This document shows, piece by piece, positions 55,846-64,000 of a stretch of DNA of 64,000 nt (the first letter of the stretch is position 1; the number at the start of each line of letters is the position of its first letter). The DNA lies in NCBI GenBank assembly GCA_963715045.1, contig CAVQRC010000008.1, forward strand, positions 124,001 to 188,000, in the 5' to 3' direction. The notes beneath the pieces are model-generated. The model worked only from the letters and a program-made list of their open reading frames with translations, was not told the origin of the DNA and ran no database searches. The position numbers and the translations under genes are program-made. This DNA comes from CAVQRC01 sp963715045 (GTDB lineage Bacteria; Planctomycetota; Planctomycetia; Pirellulales; Lacipirellulaceae).

Positions 55846-56181
55846 GTGGTGAGCGAAAACGTAGCAATTCAAAGAATCGGTCGTCTCGACCGATTCGGGC
55901 GGACCGGCTGCCTTCGTTTCGACGCCTACAAGAACGCGGTTGATGTGCTCAAACCGGCCGACATCGCCCTCTGCACGACCAGACCTTACATTCGGCCCGT
56001 CCACGTTGAATACGCTGCCGCCCATACGAATCAACGCGTCACCTGGGACCAGATCACGAACTCGTGCTTCCAGTTCTGCGACTACCTTGACAACTTGAAT
56101 TACGACAGTCCGCCGCCGGTGAAGGCAAACGAAGACGGCTACTTCCTCGCTCCCGAGGCGGGAATCTGGAGCGAGCTGTAG
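55846..56181 (+). pseudogene. Gfo/Idh/MocA oxidoreductase remnant, internal deletion
   Basis: RFDAYKNAVDVLKPADIALC then TTRPYIRPVHVEYA is the second half of the Rossmann domain. It jumps directly to TNQRVTWDQITNSCFQFCDY and ends LAPEAGIWSEL, the usual C-terminal end of this family. Roughly 250 residues between are missing. There is no plausible N-terminus. Confidence 0.65.
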
Positions 56182-56528
56182 GAGGTCGACCTTGAAATCT
56201 GGATCACCTGTCGAAGTCTTCCGGCAGATCAGATGTGGCACGCTGGCCCCTGCGTGACATTTCGCTGCCGTACCGACCCCCGTCGAAATCCATTGCCGGG
56301 GGCACCGGTTGATGATCGCGGGCGATTGGAAGTCCGGAGCCTGCGGCGCCCCAGAGCCCGCAGGCTTTGCTGTTTGCCTGGATTTGCAGGGATTCGCAAA
56401 TCGGGCTGGCCCAACGATGCCAGCGTCGCTAGAATCCGCCGCCTTTACAGGTCACCTGTTTTCCCGACTCACCCAGGCCGGTGCGGATCGGGATTTCCCG
56501 CAGTTTTTGTGCCTTCGGGACCCACGCG
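56182..56528. other. Intergenic stretch with a solo repeat end
   Basis: No gene seen. It contains GCCGGGGGCACCGGTTGAT (56296-56314), which resembles one end of the long TIR element. The rest is unassigned. Confidence 0.4.
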
Positions 56529-59500
56529 ATGAACGGACAAGGACGTCCGCATCGAGGCTTCCGCTGCAGAGCGGTCAACCGCGATCACGGCCGATGGCGA
56601 ATATTCGCCATCCTGGTCGCGTTCGCGGCCTTGCCAATTCCTCTGCTGCGTGCCGAGCCGGCAACGCCCCAGGCAGCGGCAACCGTCCGTTTGCGACTGG
56701 CCTGGGGTGGCGGAACCCCGCAGACGTGGAGCGGGCGAGTCCGCGTCGTCCCCGGCGGGATGATCTCGGAACTGCGACTGCTGGGTCTCGATGCTGACAG
56801 TCCGGGCTCGATGTGGACCAGCGGTGATACGCTGCACGTCGGTCGCCGGACGCCGCGGCGATACGATGGCCTGGAGTGTGACGTCACGGCCCCGCCCAAC
56901 AGTGAACTCGAAATCGAACTTCGTGGCGATTCCGAACAGGCTCGGGTCATTCGTGTGCCGCTGCAGTTGGTCACGACCGGAACGTTCCGCGAGCTGCTCG
57001 ACGAGGAACGCAACTTCTTCCTCGCCCATCGCGCACCGGGCGACGACCTCCGCGTCACCCACAATTACCAGGCGATGATCTTCCGCGTGGGTGAGAACTT
57101 CGACTTCGAAGTTCACCCACACCAGCTGGCGACTGCCAACGACGGGCTGCTCGACATTGTCGCCGACTTGATGCCGGCCCGGTCGGAAGAACCCACTTGG
57201 TCGGCTACCGAAGTCAGCCAGCCGCTCGATGGCAACCGCGAGCCGATCGCGTTCTCCGTCCCGCTGCCGGATCGAGAGGGCGTGTACGACGTGCGGTTGC
57301 GGGCCTACGAACCCCAGGGACTCGCCGGGCGACTAGTACCGGGCGTCGGTCGCAGGCCGGTGGCGACCCGGCGTCTGCAAGTGCTCGTCATCGACCCTCG
57401 CCAGAATCGAGCCCGTTCTTCTTCGGCCTGGCGATCGCTGCTGACAATCGATCCCGCGAATCCCAGGTGGTGGTCACGATTACCCAAATGGCTGTTGGTC
57501 GACCGTCTCCCCGGCACGACACCGCGGGCGATCTCGAACGCAAGCCACACCACGTTCTCCCACTCGCTGGGACGATTGCTGGAACTTCCGCCACGGCGGC
57601 CACTCGCAGAACCGTCGTGGCACGCGCTGATGATCCCCATCGACGAGGTCGGCGTTCCGCATCTGATCGAGGTAGAGCTGCCCAGCGATACCCCGCTCGA
57701 TCTGGCGATCAGCATCCTGGAGCCGAATGCCGCTGGTCGGGTTGTTCCCCTCAACCGAGACTTCGGTGTCGTTCACGACCCGGATGAGGCAACGGCGGAA
57801 CCCCGGATGCTCTCGCATCGCTTCATTTTCTGGCCGCGTACGGCAGCACCGGTCGTGCTGCTTGCCAACCGCCATGAGACGGCGGCAGCCTTCCTCGGCA
57901 AACTGGAGGTGTTCGTTCACGCAGGCCCCCTCGAGCGTACGACGCCCATCTACGCCCCTGCGTCCGGGGCCAGAATTGTGGCCGCCCATCTCGAACGACC
58001 TCACTTCACCGCGTCGCTGGGGGCGAAGGATTACTTCGACGTTCAGGGAGGCTACGCGATCGAAGACTGGCAAACGTTCTTCGACGGAGGAACACGGCTG
58101 GTCGAATACCTGTCCTTCGCCGGCTACAACGCCGCTTTCGTGTCGGTGATGGCGGACGGGAGCGGACTGTATCCGAGCCCCTTGATACAACCCAATCCGA
58201 CGCACGATACGGGCAGCCTGTCTACGCTGGGACAAGATCCGCTGCGGAAGGATGTGCTGCAAATGCTGCTGCGGCAATTCACGCGGGATGGCTTGCTGCT
58301 GTTCCCGTGCCTGTCGTTCAATGCCCCCTTACCTGCGATCGAGAAACTGCGACACGATGACGCCGAGACTCCGGTGGGAATCCTGCCGATTGGCCGCAGT
58401 GGTCAAGTGTCGTCCAGCTCTGGAGACGATCGCAGGCCGCGGTACAACATTTTCTCTCCGCTCGTCCAGAACGCGATTCGCGATGTCATTCGCGAGTTGA
58501 CCCAACGGTATCGCGATCATCCATCGATGGCAGGGATCGCGATCGAACTTTCGTCCGACTCGCTGCTCACTTCGCCCGGACTCGATTGGGGTCTCGACGA
58601 CGCGACGATCGCTGCCTTCGAGGCCGACACTCAGACCGAAGTGCCAGACGAGGGCCCTGACCGGTACGCGGCGAGGGCGAAATTCCTGCTGGGTGAAGGA
58701 CGGGACGCGTGGATCGCCTGGCGCTGCCTGCAGCTCACCAACTTCTACGGTCAACTCCAGGCAATCGTCGCCGAGAGCAATCCCGACCGTAAGCTGTACC
58801 TGCTCCCGGCCCGGTTGATCGACGATCTGGCGTTTCTGCCGCAACACTTGCCGCGACTCCGCGACGCTGCCGAGCTACCGACGACGCTCCAGACCGTGGG
58901 TCTCGACCTGGAGCAACTGGCCAGGGCACCGGGAATCGTCGTCGTTCGTCCGTACCAGGGAGCCTTCACCGCGCCCATTGCCGAGTCGGGCGTCGGGTGG
59001 AACCTGAATCGCCAGCTCGAATTCGACAAGGCCCTGAAGGAGAGCACACCGCAAGCAGCGATGTTCTTCTCTCGCACGACGCCTTTGAGACTGCCCTCGT
59101 TCGACGCGCAGAGCCCGTTCGGTTCCTCGGAGACCTATACCTCGCTGCTCCCCCACCCCTCCGCGCTGACCGCCAGCGGGCGACACCCCATGACGCATGC
59201 AGTTTCGAGCCTCGACGACGATATGTTAATCGACAGCGGGCTGCTGTTGCCGACTGTCGACAACCCCGCTCTGCGACACTTCCGGAACACCTACCGACAG
59301 CTGCCGTCGCACGCCGCGATGGTGTCGGAACGCCGCGAGCAGTCGGTGACGGTTCGTACTTACGAGGAACCGGGCGGGGCCGTGATCGCTGTGCTGAACG
59401 ATTCTCCGTGGCCGGTAACGGCCAAGCTCACGCTGCAGGCGCCCGCCGGGTGCACGCTCGTCGAGCTGGGCGAGCGAGGCGATCGCAGCCGCCCGCGTAC

Positions 59501-60425
59501 GTTTTCCAGCGGAGAAGGGGGGATGGCCTGGTACGTGGAACTTGGAGCGTGCGAATTGCAGGCCGCGCGGTTCTCTTCCGCCGCAGTGAGACCTGTTTCC
59601 GTAGCGATCGAGAATCGTGGGAAAGTTGCCGACTGGCTGGCGACGCGAGTCGATGCGCTCAAAGAGCGGGTCTCGGCCACGTCGACAGCCCGCGCTTTGG
59701 CCGCATTTGAAGCAGGGGGGTTTGAGATCGCGGCGGACCTGCAACCGATATCCGGTTGGAACGTGGAGCCGGCCGAAGCTGCGGACAACGTGGCCCTCGA
59801 CCTGCAACACCCGCACAGCGGACAGTCCGCGCTTCGCGTCGCGGCCACTGAGGAGGTCGTCTCGCTCGTGAGTGAACCCTTCGCCAGCCCCACCACCGGT
59901 CGGCTGGGCGTGCATTTCTGGGTCAAGACAGCTGCCGCCGATCAGCAGCCCGCCGTGCGGATCGTGGTTGAAGACGCCGACAAACCGATTCGTTATCAGC
60001 AATACGCGGTCGTTGGTGGCAATTACGCGGGCAGCGTGCGTTTGGAGACAAGGTGGTGGTGGTACGAATTGCAGCTCGACACGCTGCCGTTAAGGGATAC
60101 TCAGAAGCTGCGGATTCGCATCGATGTGGCTGGAGAAGGCACGATCTGGATCGACGACGTAGCCGTATTCGATCTCGTGTTCAACGAAGTGGAACGCCGC
60201 GAGCTGCTGAAGATCGTGTACGCCGCCCACGCGGCGCTACAGGACGGCATGCTGTCCGAATGTGCCGATATCCTCGATGGCTACTGGCCCCGGTATCTGG
60301 CCCAGCATGCCCCCTCCGAATCGGCGAGGATCGATCCGCCATCCTCGGCTCCCCCGCTCCGACCGGCGACCGAGCCGTCGGTTGCCGATCGACTGAAAGG
60401 CTTTGTGCCACGTTGGTTGCGGTGA
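56529..60425 (+). CDS. Large secreted protein with glycoside hydrolase-like (TIM-barrel) region
   Basis: 1298 residues from ATG 56529 (a further in-frame start lies at 56481). Signal/anchor segment at about 26-42 (IFAILVAFAALPIPLLRAEP). The N-terminal half is beta-rich; a central region (about 515-860) resembles family 10-like or DUF-type glycosidase barrels: FFDGGTRLVEYLSFAGYNAA, FTRDGLLLFPCLSFNAPLPA, QNAIRDVIRELTQRYRDHPS, MAGIAIELSSDS, AWIAWRCLQLTNFYGQLQAI. A C-terminal carbohydrate-binding-like sandwich follows (about 1075-1220, GWNVEP ... FWVKTAAADQQPAV ... IWIDDVAVFDL). Catalytic acids not identified. Substrate probably a polysaccharide (inference). Confidence 0.72.
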   Translation: MNGQGRPHRGFRCRAVNRDHGRWRIFAILVAFAALPIPLLRAEPATPQAAATVRLRLAWGGGTPQTWSGRVRVVPGGMISELRLLGLDADSPGSMWTSGDTLHVGRRTPRRYDGLECDVTAPPNSELEIELRGDSEQARVIRVPLQLVTTGTFRELLDEERNFFLAHRAPGDDLRVTHNYQAMIFRVGENFDFEVHPHQLATANDGLLDIVADLMPARSEEPTWSATEVSQPLDGNREPIAFSVPLPDREGVYDVRLRAYEPQGLAGRLVPGVGRRPVATRRLQVLVIDPRQNRARSSSAWRSLLTIDPANPRWWSRLPKWLLVDRLPGTTPRAISNASHTTFSHSLGRLLELPPRRPLAEPSWHALMIPIDEVGVPHLIEVELPSDTPLDLAISILEPNAAGRVVPLNRDFGVVHDPDEATAEPRMLSHRFIFWPRTAAPVVLLANRHETAAAFLGKLEVFVHAGPLERTTPIYAPASGARIVAAHLERPHFTASLGAKDYFDVQGGYAIEDWQTFFDGGTRLVEYLSFAGYNAAFVSVMADGSGLYPSPLIQPNPTHDTGSLSTLGQDPLRKDVLQMLLRQFTRDGLLLFPCLSFNAPLPAIEKLRHDDAETPVGILPIGRSGQVSSSSGDDRRPRYNIFSPLVQNAIRDVIRELTQRYRDHPSMAGIAIELSSDSLLTSPGLDWGLDDATIAAFEADTQTEVPDEGPDRYAARAKFLLGEGRDAWIAWRCLQLTNFYGQLQAIVAESNPDRKLYLLPARLIDDLAFLPQHLPRLRDAAELPTTLQTVGLDLEQLARAPGIVVVRPYQGAFTAPIAESGVGWNLNRQLEFDKALKESTPQAAMFFSRTTPLRLPSFDAQSPFGSSETYTSLLPHPSALTASGRHPMTHAVSSLDDDMLIDSGLLLPTVDNPALRHFRNTYRQLPSHAAMVSERREQSVTVRTYEEPGGAVIAVLNDSPWPVTAKLTLQAPAGCTLVELGERGDRSRPRTFSSGEGGMAWYVELGACELQAARFSSAAVRPVSVAIENRGKVADWLATRVDALKERVSATSTARALAAFEAGGFEIAADLQPISGWNVEPAEAADNVALDLQHPHSGQSALRVAATEEVVSLVSEPFASPTTGRLGVHFWVKTAAADQQPAVRIVVEDADKPIRYQQYAVVGGNYAGSVRLETRWWWYELQLDTLPLRDTQKLRIRIDVAGEGTIWIDDVAVFDLVFNEVERRELLKIVYAAHAALQDGMLSECADILDGYWPRYLAQHAPSESARIDPPSSAPPLRPATEPSVADRLKGFVPRWLR

Positions 60426-60507
60426 CGCTGCGGTTCGCCTCGGCGATCGAGTCGACACCGGCTTGATGACAGTCAGGCCGGAACGGCTCGCCGGGCCACA
60501 TTCCGTT

Positions 60508-60554
60508 GGGAATTCGTCATTAGGAATTCCCTAGTCATTAGTCCTTAGTCATTC
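60508..60554. repeat. Palindromic ATGACTAATGACTA repeat, copy 3 (half, between convergent genes)
   Basis: GGGAATTCGTCATTAGGAATT then CCCTAGTCATTAGTCCTTAG and TCATTC. Lies between the 1298-residue protein (+) and the HIT gene (-), again a convergent gap. Confidence 0.65.
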
Positions 60555-60630
60555 GAAGCTGGGCCGCTTCAGCGACACAAATACGCCCGTTTTTGCACCC
60601 TGTCGCCGCCGGCCCCCGGCATCCGCGGCT

Positions 60631-60978
60631 TCAGCCCGGAGGCCAGGCCAGTTCGCGGCCACCGAGAATGTGGAAGTGCAAATGGTCCACGGTCTGGCCC
60701 GCATCTCGCCCGCAGTTCACCACAACCCGGTAGCCGATTTCTACCAGCTCGAGTTCACGGGCCAGATCCCGGATCACGTACCACAAATGCGCTATCAGGA
60801 CCCCGTCTTCCTCTTCGATTGCGTCCGTCGAGGCGATTTCTTTCTTGGGGATCACGAGCACGTGCGTGGGCGCTTTCGGGTTGATATCGCGAAAGGCCAG
60901 ACAGTGATCGTCTTCGTAGACGATATCGGCCGGTATCTCTTTGTCGATGATGCGCTTGAAGATGGTCGGTTCGGCCAC
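60631..60978 (-). CDS. hinT: HIT-family (HinT-type) purine nucleotide phosphoramidase
   Basis: 115 residues, full length for the family. TIFKRIIDKEIPADIVYEDD at the start, FRDINPKAPTHVLVIPKKEI, and the His-triad H-L-H-F-H-I-L at about 98-104. HinT enzymes hydrolyse adenosine 5'-phosphoramidates in the cytoplasm. Second gene of a two-gene minus-strand unit: it starts 24 bases after the stop of the Trm112-like gene. Ribosome-binding site GGAGGC lies 5-10 bases upstream. Confidence 0.93.
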   Translation of the reverse strand: MAEPTIFKRIIDKEIPADIVYEDDHCLAFRDINPKAPTHVLVIPKKEIASTDAIEEEDGVLIAHLWYVIRDLARELELVEIGYRVVVNCGRDAGQTVDHLHFHILGGRELAWPPG

Positions 60979-61002
60979 GGGGGGCCTCCTTCCGGGGAGC
61001 GG

Positions 61003-61275
61003 TCAGGATTCTGAATGTTCGGCGGTGAACGACTGAAGCGCGCGATGCTGGAGCTCGAGCGAGAGCTCGCTGGCGGCGTCGACCAGGAGCTTGGGGATGT
61101 CGGCAATCACCGGATACGCCCGCGAGCCGTCGACGCAGACGAGGGCGGCGGTAAGGGTCTCGCCCGGTTCGTCGCCGAGGTCGAAGGGAATGGCAGCCAG
61201 CAACTCCGGGTCGGCCAGAAAGAGACGCTGACCGGTCGCCGGGCAGCGGAGGATAGCGACGATTTCACGCTTCAC
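61003..61275 (-). CDS. Trm112/YcaR-like small protein
   Basis: 90 residues from GTG 61275 (GGAAG ~8 bases upstream); the open frame extends upstream to 61566 but only this part is family-like. REIVAILRCPATGQRLFLAD resembles the start of Trm112p-like proteins; the second CP pair is absent and an IADIPKLL motif appears (VDGSRAYPVIADIPKLLVDA). Trm112-like proteins act as small partners of methyltransferases or other enzymes. Overlap or short spacing with hinT suggests co-expression. Confidence 0.75.
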   Translation of the reverse strand: MKREIVAILRCPATGQRLFLADPELLAAIPFDLGDEPGETLTAALVCVDGSRAYPVIADIPKLLVDAASELSLELQHRALQSFTAEHSES

Positions 61276-61559
61276 GATGGTTACTTCCGCCGAGTAATGA
61301 GGCCTGGGCGCGGCGGCGACAGGCGGCCTGGGGTGCAGGACGGCCGATAGCGTGCCGGAAAACGGGCAGTTTGACAAGGGTGGGCGACGCGGTCCGCCGC
61401 TTCGGATCCTTCCTGCCCGGCTGGCGTGGACATTGAAGAGGGCGGGGCGGATGTGCCGATAAAGGCCATGGTCCGGCTCGCAATATGCGCTGCCGCGACC
61501 GTGGCCGAGCGGTTGCCGTGTTGGTGAATCAAGGAAGTCCCCACAGCGGAGCGAATCGG

Positions 61560-62177
61560 ATGACAAGTCTCAAGCTTGCAATCAGTATCGCAGTCGGATG
61601 TATCGTGCTGTCAGAAGCGGTCGACGCGGAGGAACCGCGGATTGTCGAAAAGGACGGCGTTCAATATCGAGAGACCCGCCGGGTCGTAAAGCAACCGGTG
61701 GTCGAAACGCAGTGGGAGCCGCGTGAGGAGACCTACTATCGGCCGCGGGTGAGCTCCCAATATCGCGATACCTATCGCCAGGTCTGCTCGCCCGTGACCG
61801 AATACCACTGGATGTCCCGCATGCACGGACGCTGGAATCCCTTCCTGACGCCCTACTACACGCACCACCTGGTGCCTGTGACGCGGTGGGAACAGCGTCC
61901 GGAAGTCGTGCAGCTCCCCGTGGCCAGCACCGAATGGGTCGCCGAAACGCGTACCGTGCACGTGCCGGTGACGCGGCAGCGATTGGCCGAGCGGGAAATC
62001 ATCGAACGCGTCGCCGTCGCGAGCAGTTCTGCTCCGCCTCGCACGGTCACCTATTATCCGTCCTCCGACGCGCCCCGGGTCGCGTCTGCGCCACCGACCA
62101 CCCTGCCGGTTGGCGGAGTCCAACTCCCCAGCGACCCGCCGCGGTATCCGACCGGCTGGCGGCCAAGTACGCGGTAA
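61560..62177 (+). CDS. Secreted planctomycete protein of unknown function
   Basis: 205 residues from ATG 61560 with GCGGAG upstream. Signal peptide 1-23 (TSLKLAISIAVGCIVLSEAV, cleavage near DAEE). The body is rich in Tyr/Arg/Val with repeats of VVETQWEPREETYYRPRV, PVTEYHWMSRMHGRWNPFLT and LVPVTRWEQRPEVVQLPVAS, giving a pattern of paired beta-strands. No catalytic motif. Similar Tyr/Arg-rich secreted proteins occur in planctomycetes (recollection). The C-terminus is Pro/Ser-rich. Confidence 0.7.
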   Translation: MTSLKLAISIAVGCIVLSEAVDAEEPRIVEKDGVQYRETRRVVKQPVVETQWEPREETYYRPRVSSQYRDTYRQVCSPVTEYHWMSRMHGRWNPFLTPYYTHHLVPVTRWEQRPEVVQLPVASTEWVAETRTVHVPVTRQRLAEREIIERVAVASSSAPPRTVTYYPSSDAPRVASAPPTTLPVGGVQLPSDPPRYPTGWRPSTR

Positions 62178-62239
62178 ACAACGGGACGCCGCCACCAAGG
62201 GGCGAATGAAGAATCGCCGTCACTGCTGCCGGGCCAAAC

Positions 62240-62275
62240 AAAAAAACCGGCGCAACTCGCGGGGAGTTACGCCGG
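62240..62275 (-). terminator. Rho-independent terminator for the minus strand
   Basis: Stem CCGGCG-C-AACTC / GAGTT-A-CGCCGG (62247-62275). On the minus strand it is followed by a run of T (A-run 62240-62246 on +). It closes the gene 62307-62591. Confidence 0.75.
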
Positions 62276-62306
62276 CAACGACGCCTTTGATGATTGGCAC
62301 CCGCAC

Positions 62307-62591
62307 TCAGCGGGATCGCTTTCGTCGCGGTCGGGAGGGACCGGAAACGCTCCATTCTTTGGTGAGGGTCTCGAAGACTTCCGGGGTTTCATAGCGTACC
62401 ACGCCGCTCCCCTCGGGCATGGGTCCGATCAGCCCGCGAAAGACGGGCAGACCGCGTAGGGTCAAGTCAGTGCTGCAATCGTCGACACCGATCTGGGTGT
62501 GCATCTTCAGGATCGACTCTTTCCTGGCATAGTCACGGGTGCGAAGTTCACCGTTGCTGCCACGCGTCACGATACGAAATGTCTGGCTCAT
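62307..62591 (-). CDS. Small hypothetical protein
   Basis: 94 residues from ATG 62591. FRIVTRGSNGELRTRDYARK then ILKMHTQIGVDDCSTDLTLR and GLPVFRGLIGPMPEGSGVVR; ends in a basic tail RPRRKRSR. Composition is natural and it is followed by a good terminator. No Shine-Dalgarno is obvious. No family recognised. Confidence 0.6.
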   Translation of the reverse strand: MSQTFRIVTRGSNGELRTRDYARKESILKMHTQIGVDDCSTDLTLRGLPVFRGLIGPMPEGSGVVRYETPEVFETLTKEWSVSGPSRPRRKRSR

Positions 62592-62978
62592 GGAGGTGCG
62601 TAGTCCTTGGTGGCTCGTCTTCGGATGGGGAGGGGGGAGGGACGAACATAACGAGGTATCGGCGTGTCTTACGAGCGGCGGGCAAGGATTTGTCGAGCCC
62701 GCCTACAACGCGGCGAGCCGTACGAATCGACATTTTCGCGATTAGTGCGCTGCTCGCGCAGGGATCTCTGCAGAGTGCGGGTCGTGCGGGTGGAGCAAGA
62801 TGAACGTTCTCGCCGCGGTGGGGATAGACCGCCGAGCACGCGTGCGAAGCCCTGGGAAAGCCCTGCCGAAAGTCCGTACTGGTGCGGATCCGCCGACGTG
62901 ACTTGGTGATTCCGACGTGTCCCCCGGCAGAGCGCTCGTTGTTGCACACATCTCCAGCAGTCCGCGGCGACTGCGCAC
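62592..62978. other. Intergenic stretch before long element copy B
   Basis: About 390 bases with overlapping short frames on both strands, none with family-like composition. No gene supported. Confidence 0.35.
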
Positions 62979-63733
62979 TAACCGGAGCCCCCGGCTTTGC
63001 CCCGGAAAATGTGAGTTTTTGGCGGGCGTTTTGCGATTGCTGCGTCGATGCAAACGGTTCCGCTTTGATCGCATCTGGGGTGCGCTTTGGACCGTAACCA
63101 GACCCCCGCGAGCCTGGGGGTCTGTTGATTTAACAAAAGTTTTCGGGCGTCGTTGCCTTGGTCGAAACGTCCATCAGGGGCGACGATGCCTGGGGACGCT
63201 CGATAGGTAGCGCAGAGCCGCTGAGCACGCTGAGAAATCGCGGCGAGTTGAACAGCTGCGAAGCAGCGGCAGCACCTAGCCGTGGGCGAGCGTGACGAGC
63301 CTCTGGCGAGTCGAAGCGGAGCCCACGGTTACCGCGCTCGCCCAGAGCGCCGCGCCCGCCAACCATCGTCGGCCAGGCAGGCGACGACTCCTCGGAGGCT
63401 CCATTCCGCAGGTGAAGGTGGTCGGCTACGCCGACCGACTGATTCTCTCCAGGGATGCTGTTCGATCGTTCGCGAAGCGAACGATGCTGCTACGGCACGT
63501 GAATCCTCTGCCTCGGCCTGCGAAACGTGTGCCGTCGTGCCGCCGCCGGCAGACAACCGTGGGCTACGCGAAGCCTCGCCAGAGGCTCGTCATCGCTCGC
63601 CCACGGCTAAATGCTGCCGCTGCTTCGCAGCTGATCAACGCGCCGCGTATCCTCCGTGTGACTGGTTCGACGGAACAAGAACCGGATAAAAATCCCCGAT
63701 CAGTTTTCGGGGGCCCAGCCGGGGGCTCCGGTG
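62979..63733. repeat. Long element with terminal inverted repeats, copy B (~755 bp)
   Basis: Begins AACCGGAGCCCCCGGC and ends GCCGGGGGCTCCGGT. Colinear with copy A (48262-49046), differing by point changes and short indels that are not multiples of three, for example a shorter stretch after CTGCGAAACG and in the right end. Internal modules are the same and in the same order: inverted AACCGTGGGCT module near 63260-63335, palindrome 63464-63486, direct module near 63553-63640. A further solo end (AGGGCTCCGGTTGATT) follows at 63777-63792. Confidence 0.85.
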
Positions 63734-63899
63734 GATGCGCGGGTACGAGCTTGTGTAGAACAACGACGGACAAGCCGAGGGCTCCGGTTGATTGCCGCGG
63801 GGCGGTGCGATCCGCGACCGCGAAGCGCTCGCGGAACCCGCAATCCAGCGGCCGCCTTGTCGCCTACTGCCAAGATTTGTAGACTTGCCCACACAGCCC

Positions 63900-63982
63900 G
63901 GAGGGTACGCGAATTGGCTAGCAGCCTGACTCGAAATCAGGTGCCCCGCAAGGGGTTGAGGGTTCGAGTCCCTTGCCCTCCG
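63900..63982 (+). tRNA. tRNA-Ser (anticodon CGA)
   Basis: 83 nt with a long variable arm. Acceptor GGAGGGT/GCCCTCC with discriminator G; anticodon stem CCTGA/TCAGG with loop CTCGAAA (anticodon CGA); variable arm GCCCCGCAAGGGGTT-type; T-arm GGGTTCGAGTCCC. CCA is not encoded. Confidence 0.93.
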
Positions 63983-64000
63983 CTGACCAAAGACCCCGCA

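Overview
The window is a GC-rich chromosomal segment from a planctomycete, most likely a Pirellulales-like lineage (inference from gene content; no rRNA is present). The evidence is: eight proteins with PEP-CTERM tails; three secreted proteins with an N-terminal LEPR-type motif (E-P/Q-L-E-x-R); dockerin-type Ca-binding repeats on secreted proteins; a CotH/lamin-tail giant protein; planctomycete-style ECF sigma factors, one overlapping a membrane Ser/Thr kinase; Gfo/Idh/MocA remnants; and an FhcB-type formylmethanofuran dehydrogenase subunit of the C1 pathway.

Layout. 0-9.2 kb: PEP-CTERM/dockerin proteins and a CotH-family giant protein broken by two frameshifts. 9.3-18.3 kb: ECF sigma factor, fhcB, a ~1150-residue unknown protein split by a frameshift, an RbfA-like protein, a GH99-like remnant and a frameshifted beta-propeller protein. 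18.3-31.7 kb: a degenerate-looking stretch with a PKD/RTX protein in four frames, a long-type isocitrate dehydrogenase broken in a C-run, five PEP-CTERM genes (three of them frameshifted), a duplicated and deleted gene mosaic, an ECF sigma plus kinase pair with five breaks, and a sigma-factor remnant. 31.9 kb: tRNA-Lys. 32.4-40.5 kb: a lipid-related block (fatty acid desaturase, sigma-54 regulator, FabI, CdsA, PlsC-type acyltransferase) with a gluzincin metallopeptidase. 40.5-48.3 kb: an exopolysaccharide locus: GT4 glycosyltransferase, flippase, polysaccharide deacetylase and GNAT/CelD-type protein as one overlapping minus-strand operon, divergent from a Wzz-like protein and a WecG/TagA glycosyltransferase. 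49-60.4 kb: a sulfatase-fold protein lacking the usual nucleophile, a 1776-residue beta-helix/dockerin protein flanked by Gfo/Idh/MocA debris, and a 1298-residue secreted glycosidase-like protein. 60.6-62.6 kb: HIT protein, Trm112-like protein and small proteins. 63.9 kb: tRNA-Ser.

How it fits together. PEP-CTERM proteins and exopolysaccharide loci are known to co-occur with exosortases. This window holds many substrates and an EPS locus but no recognisable exosortase, so the sorting enzyme must be elsewhere.

The most distinctive content is repetitive. Two ~0.76-0.79 kb elements with terminal inverted repeats (48.3 and 63.0 kb) contain smaller modules that also form a 4x112-bp tandem array at 36.9 kb. 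A palindromic ATGACTAATGACTA repeat sits in the gap of three convergent gene pairs. A TA-flanked MITE-like repeat sits just upstream of two minus-strand genes, and a 94-bp tandem repeat overlaps the fhcB stop codon. About 20 apparent frameshifts were counted, roughly 18 of them in the first 31.5 kb. This uneven density means either local sequence error or real decay.
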